A DNA stretch of 9,405 bases from Phycisphaerales bacterium (GTDB taxonomy: Bacteria; Planctomycetota; Phycisphaerae; Tepidisphaerales; Tepidisphaeraceae): the NCBI GenBank assembly GCA_028288945.1, contig JAQGHH010000375.1:1-9405 (forward strand), in the 5' to 3' direction. The position numbers and the translations under genes are program-made. Positions within the stretch are counted from its first letter, which is position 1. Each line of letters opens with the position of its first letter. The notes under the pieces are model-generated. The model ran no database searches. It saw nothing but the letters and a program-made list of their open reading frames with translations, and was not told the origin of the DNA. This document shows positions 5,459-9,405 of this stretch, piece by piece.

Positions 5459-6565
5459 ATGCAATACGGCGTAATCATGGCGGGGGGAGCGGGGACGCGG
5501 CTTTGGCCGTTGTCCCGTGGGAACCGGCCCAAGCAACTGCTCCCGGTGGTGCAAGGCAAGAGCCTCCTGCGGCTCAGCTACGACCGCCTCCGCGGCATCC
5601 TTCCCCCCGAGCGGATTTTCGTCTGTACCGGCTCGGCGTTCGGCCCGCAGGTGCTTGAGAATCTGCCGGAATTGCCCAAGGAGAATCTCCTGGGCGAACC
5701 GACCGGCCGCGATACGGCAAACGCCGTCGGCTTCAGTGCCGCGGTGCTCCATCACCGCGACAAGGACGCGGTCGCCGCAATCGTCACCGCCGACCACGTG
5801 ATCGAGCCGGTGGAGAATTTTCAGGCCGCCGTGCGGACGGCGTTTGAAGTTGCCGAGGAGCAGCCCGACGCGCTGGTCACTTTCGGCATCCTCCCCAGCC
5901 ACGGCCACACCGGCCTCGGGTACGTTCATCGCGGCGAGCCCCTCCGCCTCAAGCGCGACAGCGGCACCGCCTACCGCGTGCTGGGCTTCAAGGAAAAGCC
6001 CGACAAGCCCACCGCCGACCGCTACGTCGAATCCGGCCGCTATTACTGGAACAGCGGCATGTTCGTCTGGCGCTGCGACACGGTTCTCAAGGAACTCGCC
6101 ACACACCTGCCCCTTTCCCACCGCGGCCTGACCCGCATCGCCGAGGCCTGGGACACTCCCCGGCGGGATGCGGTGTTGCAGGAGGTGTATCCCGCCCTCC
6201 CGAAGATCAGCATCGACTACGCCGTGTTGGAGCCCGCCAGCCAGGGGAAGGGCAAGGCGCAGGTTGCGGTGGTCGAGATGCCGGTGCAATGGCTGGACGT
6301 GGGGTCGTGGCCGGCTCTCGCCGAGACGCTCCGCACGGACGATCACAGCAACGCCGTCGAGTGCAACACGTGCGTCTTCGTCGATTCCGACGACAACATC
6401 ATCGTCAGCGAAGACCCCGAGCACCTGATTTCCACCATCGGCATCAACGACATGATCATCGTCCACACCCGCGACGCCACCCTCGTCTGCCCCAAAGGCG
6501 AAGCCCAGCGCGTGAAGGATCTGGTGGGGAAGGTGAAGGAGAAGTTTGGGAATAGGTATCAGTGA
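5459..6565 (+). CDS. manC: Mannose-1-phosphate guanylyltransferase
   Basis: It makes GDP-mannose from mannose 1-phosphate and GTP in the cytoplasm, the donor for mannosylated glycans and a precursor of GDP-fucose or GDP-rhamnose. The 368 residues form only the nucleotidyltransferase domain plus a short C-terminal left-handed helix region, without the phosphomannose isomerase domain of bifunctional ManC/AlgA. Motifs: GGAGTRLWPLSR with PKQ (9-26), GRDTANAV (83-90), TADH (110-113), FGILPSHGHTGLGY (142-155), the catalytic-lysine motif FKEKP (177-181), WNSGMFVW (197-204), ISIDYAVLE (250-258) and WLDVGSW (278-284). ATG 5459 is the natural start because the protein begins four residues before IMAGGAGTR. 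No Shine-Dalgarno precedes it. Heptamer-repeat arrays flank it on both sides. Glucose-1-phosphate thymidylyltransferase is less likely given the SIDYAVLE and WLDVGSW motifs. Confidence 0.93.
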   Translation: MQYGVIMAGGAGTRLWPLSRGNRPKQLLPVVQGKSLLRLSYDRLRGILPPERIFVCTGSAFGPQVLENLPELPKENLLGEPTGRDTANAVGFSAAVLHHRDKDAVAAIVTADHVIEPVENFQAAVRTAFEVAEEQPDALVTFGILPSHGHTGLGYVHRGEPLRLKRDSGTAYRVLGFKEKPDKPTADRYVESGRYYWNSGMFVWRCDTVLKELATHLPLSHRGLTRIAEAWDTPRRDAVLQEVYPALPKISIDYAVLEPASQGKGKAQVAVVEMPVQWLDVGSWPALAETLRTDDHSNAVECNTCVFVDSDDNIIVSEDPEHLISTIGINDMIIVHTRDATLVCPKGEAQRVKDLVGKVKEKFGNRYQ

Positions 6566-6570
6566 GGGAG

Positions 6571-6720
6571 GAAGTAAGCAGAAGGCAGAGCGAAATTGAA
6601 TGCAAAGTGCAAAATGCAAAAGTCAAAATGAAATGCGGAAGACCAGCGTCCTCAGTATGCCCGTCCAACCGCTCCTCATTTTGCATTTTGCACTCGTCTG
6701 TAGCATTTACTGCCTACTCT
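6571..6720. repeat. Inverted arrays of degenerate 7-bp units (AATGCAA type) between manC and ruvX
   Basis: The left array 6571-6640 divides into ten heptamers in register: GAAGTAA, GCAGAAG, GCAGAGC, GAAATTG, AATGCAA, AGTGCAA, AATGCAA, AAGTCAA, AATGAAA, TGCGGAA. The right array (about 6672-6720) has complementary units, including TTTTGCA twice (6679-6692). Sixteen bases (6606-6621 against 6679-6694) are exact reverse complements around a 57-base loop. It is strikingly AT-rich against GC-rich neighbours. It starts 5 bases after the manC stop and ends 7 bases before the ruvX GTG, so it occupies essentially the whole gap. Confidence 0.8.
6715..6720 (+). promoter_or_regulatory. -10-like TACTCT, 7 bases before the ruvX GTG
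   Basis: TACTCT (TANNNT pattern, 4 of 6 to TATAAT) ends 7 bases before GTG 6728, the same spacing as in front of the 63-residue gene. It is part of the last heptamer of the repeat array. No Shine-Dalgarno is present and no good -35 is seen. Confidence 0.3.
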
Positions 6721-6727
6721 TGCAGCC

Positions 6728-7168
6728 GTGCGCACCCTATCCATCGATCTCGGTACCCGGCGTGTCGGCCTCGCCTTGAGCGACGAGGGGGGGCGGTTTG
6801 CCACTCCCTTTGACGTTCTGACCGTCAGCGCGCCCGAGCAGGCGCGCGATCTTGTTCTGGCCCTGGTAGTCAGGGAAGGCGTCGAGCGACTGGTCGTCGG
6901 GGTTCCCCTGAACATGGACGATTCGATCGGGCCCGCGGCGCGTTCAACCGTCGCCTGGGCGCGCGACCTGGCGGCGCGGGCGGGCAAGCCGCTGGTTCTG
7001 GTGGACGAGCGGCTCAGCAGCTTCGACGCCGAGCGGCAGCTTATTGACCGCAAACGCGGCGGAGAGAAAATAACCCGCAAGGGCCGCAAGGAGCGGCTCG
7101 ACGCGCTCGCCGCCGCCGGGTTCCTTCAAGCATTTCTCGACGGCAAACTGCCGGCGCTCGGTCTGTAA
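6728..7168 (+). CDS. ruvX: RuvX/YqgF-type RNase H-fold nuclease (putative pre-16S rRNA nuclease)
   Basis: The 146-residue product has the normal length and motif order of the YqgF family, which processes the 5' end of pre-16S rRNA and was earlier named a Holliday junction resolvase. Visible: LSIDLGTRRVGLALSD (4-19) with catalytic Asp7, VVGVPLNMD (56-64), LVDERLSS (91-98) with Asp93/Glu94, and the C-terminal DALAAAGFLQAFLD (125-138) with catalytic Asp125. Basic KRGGEKITRKGRKER (109-123) could contact RNA. The start is GTG at 6728, because the family begins only a few residues before the first beta strand and the region upstream is repeat. A neighbouring alaS or DUF-type partner often seen for yqgF is absent here. 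The sequence is soluble and looks intact. Confidence 0.92.
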   Translation: MRTLSIDLGTRRVGLALSDEGGRFATPFDVLTVSAPEQARDLVLALVVREGVERLVVGVPLNMDDSIGPAARSTVAWARDLAARAGKPLVLVDERLSSFDAERQLIDRKRGGEKITRKGRKERLDALAAAGFLQAFLDGKLPALGL

Positions 7169-7232
7169 CCTGTGTCTCACCGAAGGGACCTTTGGTTTCC
7201 CGACCCCCAGCCGCAGGGGAATTTTCCCATGC

Positions 7233-7253
7233 CGATCAGGGATTCCCTGATCG
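7233..7253. promoter_or_regulatory. Perfect 10-bp-arm palindrome upstream of the GT87 gene
   Basis: CGATCAGGGA, a single T, then TCCCTGATCG forms a near-symmetric dyad about 35 bases before ATG 7288. A smaller dyad (GGGAA-TT-TTCCC, 7217-7228) lies just upstream. No T-run follows, so an operator for a dimeric regulator is as likely as a transcription-terminating hairpin after ruvX. No binding protein can be named. Confidence 0.45.
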
Positions 7254-7274
7254 CACACCCCACCCGCGCCACGG

Positions 7275-7280
7275 TAGTGT
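7275..7280 (+). promoter_or_regulatory. Weak -10-like TAGTGT, 7 bases before the GT87 ATG
   Basis: TAGTGT fits only the loose TANNNT pattern (3 of 6 to consensus) but ends exactly 7 bases before ATG 7288, the spacing seen before other genes here. It would place transcription start at the start codon, just downstream of the 7233-7253 palindrome. Confidence 0.2.
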
Positions 7281-7287
7281 TCGCTTG

Positions 7288-8586
7288 ATGACCGACGCCC
7301 GACGCGGGTTCCTGCGCAACCTTGCACTGATCCTCTGGGCCGTTGCCCTCTGCGTGGTCTGCGTCCGCGTGACCGTTCAGACGCGCCACAAACAGAGCGG
7401 CTACGAGGTCTATTACAAAGCCGGCATGCACTGGCGGCACGGGGAACACCTCTACCGCCATCCCGACGATTATGCCCACGAACACGTCCCGCCCGACCAG
7501 CGCCAGCCCGGCCGCCCGAACATCGCATGGGGCGGGTTCCGTTATCTCCCGATCACGGCCATCGCGTTCGTCCCGCTCAGCTATCTGCCGATGGCGGTGG
7601 GGGAAGTCGTCTGGCGTGTGTTTCTGGCGGCGTTGAGCTTGGGGGCGCTCTGGTGGTGTTGCCGACTGGGATTGCCGCGCCCGCTGGCAAGGCGCGACTG
7701 GCCGATCATTTTCCTGCTCGTACTCTTCGCCTTCACCGGGTGCCTCAACAACGGCCAGTCGAGCTGCATCGTGATCGGCTGCATGCTGGCCGCGATCGCC
7801 TGCGTGACGACCGAGCGGTGGACCCTCGCCGCCTTGTGCATGGCGTGCGCCACGCTGCTGAAAATTTATCCGCTCTCATTGGGATTGCTGCTGGCCGTCG
7901 CATGGCCCCGGCGGTTTGCCTGGCGTTACGCGCTGATGCTGGCGCTCGGGCTGGCCCTTCCATTCCTATTGCGGCCGGGCGCGTGGATCATGGAAGAGCA
8001 TCGCCGATGGCTCTGGCACCTGCTCAACGACGCGATCCAGCCCGAGACGATCCACCAATGGGACCACGACGTGCGGCTGCTGTTGGTGCGCGTCGCCCAC
8101 CTGCGACTGTCCCCGCACGCGTTCGTGGCGATCGAACTGGCTGCGGGCGCACTGATCGGCGCGGTTTGCATCGGCGGAATTCGCGCCCGCTGGTCGACGC
8201 GCCGATTGTTGACGCGGATGCTGGGGTTGTCAGTCTGCTGGATGACCGTTCTGGGCCAGGCGACCGAGCCGTCGACGTACGTGCTGGTCGCCCCCACGCT
8301 CGCCTGGGCCATGTGGGAATCGACGCTCCGCCCGCACACCCGATTCGCGCGGGCGTCGCGTGTCGTTTTATTCACTTCATACGCACTATTCATCACGGCG
8401 TACGTGGCCCTCTGGTTCCCGAAGGGCAAACAGATCAACGGCGTAGGCCTCGAGCCGCTGGCGGGGGTGTTGTTGTTCGGATACCTACTCGTGGAATGCG
8501 CGAGGGACTTGATCCCCCGCGCAGGCGGACGGCAAGCCGAATCACTTCGTACAAGCGCTTCAGTGGCACGGGCGGCCCGCCCGTGA
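7288..8586 (+). CDS. GT87/DUF2029-type integral membrane glycosyltransferase
   Basis: The 432-residue product has about ten to twelve hydrophobic segments, beginning at residues 11-30 (NLALILWAVALCVVCVRVTV). It has the DUF2029/GT87 layout: first extracytoplasmic loop with GYEVYYKAGMHWRHGEHLY (38-56), then FRYLPITA, then NNGQSS and LLKIYPLSL, characteristic GT87 spots. GT87 enzymes are GT-C fold transferases using polyprenyl-phosphate sugars (PimE uses polyprenyl-phosphate mannose) on the outer face of the membrane, so a donor made from GDP-mannose would link it to manC, by inference. The loop position where family members usually carry Asp in a DFxVYY motif is Glu40 here. ATG 7288 is chosen since upstream codons have no membrane character. 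The last residues (ARAARP) and the TGA stop are encoded by a palindromic repeat. Acceptor unknown. Confidence 0.8.
   Translation: MTDARRGFLRNLALILWAVALCVVCVRVTVQTRHKQSGYEVYYKAGMHWRHGEHLYRHPDDYAHEHVPPDQRQPGRPNIAWGGFRYLPITAIAFVPLSYLPMAVGEVVWRVFLAALSLGALWWCCRLGLPRPLARRDWPIIFLLVLFAFTGCLNNGQSSCIVIGCMLAAIACVTTERWTLAALCMACATLLKIYPLSLGLLLAVAWPRRFAWRYALMLALGLALPFLLRPGAWIMEEHRRWLWHLLNDAIQPETIHQWDHDVRLLLVRVAHLRLSPHAFVAIELAAGALIGAVCIGGIRARWSTRRLLTRMLGLSVCWMTVLGQATEPSTYVLVAPTLAWAMWESTLRPHTRFARASRVVLFTSYALFITAYVALWFPKGKQINGVGLEPLAGVLLFGYLLVECARDLIPRAGGRQAESLRTSASVARAARP
8567..8585. repeat. Perfect 9-bp-arm palindrome overlapping the GT87 stop codon
   Basis: CACGGGCGG, a central C, then CCGCCCGTG is a perfect dyad. 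Its last two bases are the first two of the TGA stop at 8584-8586, and it encodes the Arg-Ala-Ala-Arg-Pro tail. It is the first of four different palindromes in the 8567-8761 cluster. Confidence 0.75.
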
Positions 8587-8601
8587 TCGTTTACGAATTT
8601 C

Positions 8602-8622
8602 GTAGGTTCGGCTTCGCCGAAC
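8602..8622 (+). repeat. REP-like palindrome, GTAGG head, GTTCGGC stem
   Basis: A head GTAGG is followed by a hairpin with stem GTTCGGC/GCCGAAC (8606-8622) and a 3-base loop. It differs from the arm at 1709-1729 at one base in 21, in the hairpin loop, so the two loci belong to one dispersed repeat family. Confidence 0.8.
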
Positions 8623-8639
8623 GTTTCTCCGTGGATCAC

Positions 8640-8691
8640 GTAGGGTCCGCATCAGCGGACGCGTGCGCGATTGGCGTCAACCGCGTCCGCT
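8640..8691. repeat. REP-like palindrome pair, GTAGGG head, GTCCGC stem
   Basis: GTAGG leads into GTCCGC-ATCA-GCGGAC (8645-8660). A ten-base partner, CGCGTCCGCT at 8682-8691, is the exact reverse complement of AGCGGACGCG at 8654-8663, making a second inverted pair. The stem differs from the neighbours, but the head is shared. Confidence 0.65.
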
Positions 8692-8698
8692 AAAGCGC

Positions 8699-8761
8699 GT
8701 AGGGTGGGCGTACCCGCCCACCATTTCACGTTCAACCGGTGGGCGGGTACGTCCGCCCTAC
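8699..8761. repeat. REP-like inverted pair, GTAGGG head, GTGGGCG/CGCCCAC stem
   Basis: Arms 8699-8722 and 8738-8761 (24 bases each) are reverse complements apart from two positions, both of which become G-U wobbles when the + strand is read as RNA, so the hairpin is continuous in the transcript. The loop is 15 bases (8723-8737). It lies in the 339-base gap between the convergent GT87 and TIGR03118 genes. Confidence 0.8.
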
Positions 8762-8780
8762 ATGCTTGATTTCTGGGGGC

Positions 8781-8840
8781 TTTGGCGCTTCGCCGTTTTG
8801 TCTTCTTCGCGTCCGTCTTCGCGCACTTCGCGCTTTCGCG
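8781..8840. repeat. TTCGCG-rich low-complexity stretch
   Basis: TTCGCG occurs at 8806-8811, 8818-8823, 8827-8832 and 8835-8840, with a related TTCGCC at 8789-8794, in a stretch otherwise of CTT/CGC words. Spacings of 12, 9 and 8 show it is not a strict heptamer array. The remaining bases to 8925 show no convincing gene, promoter or terminator. Confidence 0.5.
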
Positions 8841-8925
8841 GTGATCCGCACCGCGGCTCTTCCCGCTTGCCCTTTCACCGCCCAACCAATTGTGGATTCG
8901 TGAAACCGCAAGCGGCGCAAAGCCC

Positions 8926-9405
8926 CTACTTGTGCGCCGTCAACGTCCCGAGCACGCCATGCGTTTCTCCGCCCGGGCCGGCGCTGAAGAAGAGCGTGTT
9001 CTTGGCCCCCTTCACGCCCGGCGTCAGCGACCACAGGCCCGGGAGCGTGAGCGGGGTGCCGTTCGCCTGCGTCGGATCGAGTACCTGGGCGATGAAATTG
9101 TTCTTCTTGTCGAAGACGCTGATCGTGCCGTCGCCGAAGTTTCCGACGAGCAGGTCGCCCTTGAACGCGCCCCAGGTGCTGGGCGCGATGGCCATGCCCC
9201 AGGGGGCGTTGAGGTCGCCTCCCGTGGCGACGCGCTTGAGCAGTTTGCCGCTGGTGCTGTAGACGTCGACGATGCCCAGAGCCGCGCCGGGGACGTCGTT
9301 GAGTTTCTGGGCATCCTGCTTGGCGTAGGTGACGTACAGCTTGTTATTGAGAAATTGAATGCCGAAGGGAGCGAAGGTCGCCGGCACCTGGTTGTCGGTG
9401 AACGC
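8926..9405 (-). CDS. TIGR03118 family protein, C-terminal part (5' end outside window)
   Basis: The minus frame is open from the window edge to TAG at 8926-8928 and gives 159 residues. The GTG at 9387 is only an internal valine codon because the frame continues upstream as AFTDNQ. Family phrases are FAPFGIQFLNNKLYVTYAKQD, LNAPWGMAIAP, GDLLVGNFGDGTISVFD, LPGLWSLTPG and TLFFSAGPGGETHGVLG. These fit the TIGR03118 proteins, secreted beta-propeller-like proteins frequent in PEP-CTERM-using bacteria, whose function is unknown. The protein ends LTAHK, with no PEP-CTERM motif, membrane anchor or basic tail, so this copy would be released or anchored some other way. The signal peptide cannot be seen. 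The gene converges on the GT87 gene across a repeat cluster. Confidence 0.85.
   Translation of the reverse strand, partial: AFTDNQVPATFAPFGIQFLNNKLYVTYAKQDAQKLNDVPGAALGIVDVYSTSGKLLKRVATGGDLNAPWGMAIAPSTWGAFKGDLLVGNFGDGTISVFDKKNNFIAQVLDPTQANGTPLTLPGLWSLTPGVKGAKNTLFFSAGPGGETHGVLGTLTAHK

Noticed and set aside
5372..6619. Long minus-strand open frame (415 codons) across manC
   Set aside because: Antisense to a clearly conserved manC frame; the translation is His/Gly/Ala/Val-rich with no family motifs, as expected from GC-rich codon bias, and its ends run into heptamer repeats.
7527..8693. Alternative plus-strand frame overlapping the GT87 gene
   Set aside because: Arg/Ala/Gly/Pro-rich shadow with no membrane segments, while the 7288 frame has a coherent series of hydrophobic helices.
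8903..8925. CCGC-AA-GCGG dyad as terminator of the TIGR03118 gene
   Set aside because: Only a 4-bp stem with a 2-base loop, followed by just three T residues on the minus strand.
8663..9262. Plus-strand frame through the repeat cluster and antisense to the TIGR03118 gene
   Set aside because: It mostly translates palindromic repeats and the complement of a conserved gene.

Overview
This is a GC-rich window from a bacterium with an outer membrane. lpxK implies lipid A, ubiE/menG implies respiratory quinones, and the right edge encodes a TIGR03118-type beta-propeller-like protein of the kind common in bacteria that use PEP-CTERM sorting. I infer a member of Planctomycetota or a related PVC lineage. 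That rests on the gene mix, the small PVC-like membrane protein and the style of the intergenic palindromes, not on a phylogenetic marker, so confidence is moderate to low. I see no rRNA, tRNA, CRISPR array, transposase or phage gene.

Layout. 1-1300: the 3' end of a glutamyl-Q tRNA(Asp) synthetase (gluQ) followed closely by lpxK. 1301-1498: no gene seen. 1499-1690: a 63-residue unknown. 1764-2609 (minus): a D-amino-acid transaminase, convergent with the unknown, with an inverted pair of REP-like palindromes between them. 2763-3626: ubiE/menG, divergent from the transaminase. 3665-3895 (minus): a small two-helix membrane protein. 3997-5322: a phosphoglucose-isomerase family protein whose active-site motifs are nearly all altered. 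5459-6565: mannose-1-phosphate guanylyltransferase. 6728-7168: ruvX/yqgF. 7288-8586: a GT87-type integral membrane glycosyltransferase. 8587-8925: 339 bases with no gene, filled with palindromic repeats and a TTCGCG-rich stretch. 8926-9405 (minus): the C-terminal part of the TIGR03118 protein.

The genes are mostly housekeeping: lipid A, D-amino acids for peptidoglycan, quinones, sugar nucleotides, pre-16S rRNA processing and a polyprenyl-sugar-dependent glycosyltransferase. The PGI-like gene, manC and the GT87 gene could share a mannose/glycan theme, but heptamer-repeat spacers or ruvX separate them, so a single operon is not shown.

The least ordinary signals are four. (1) The PGI-like protein appears to be a pseudoenzyme, and a perfect G-quadruplex motif sits where its catalytic loop should be. 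(2) Three intergenic spacers carry inverted arrays of degenerate 7-bp units, with a different word in each spacer. (3) A second repeat class, REP-like palindromes mostly headed GTAGG, lies in convergent spacers and supplies the stop codons of two genes. (4) Several genes have a TANNNT hexamer 6-7 bases before the start codon and no Shine-Dalgarno, which suggests leaderless transcripts.
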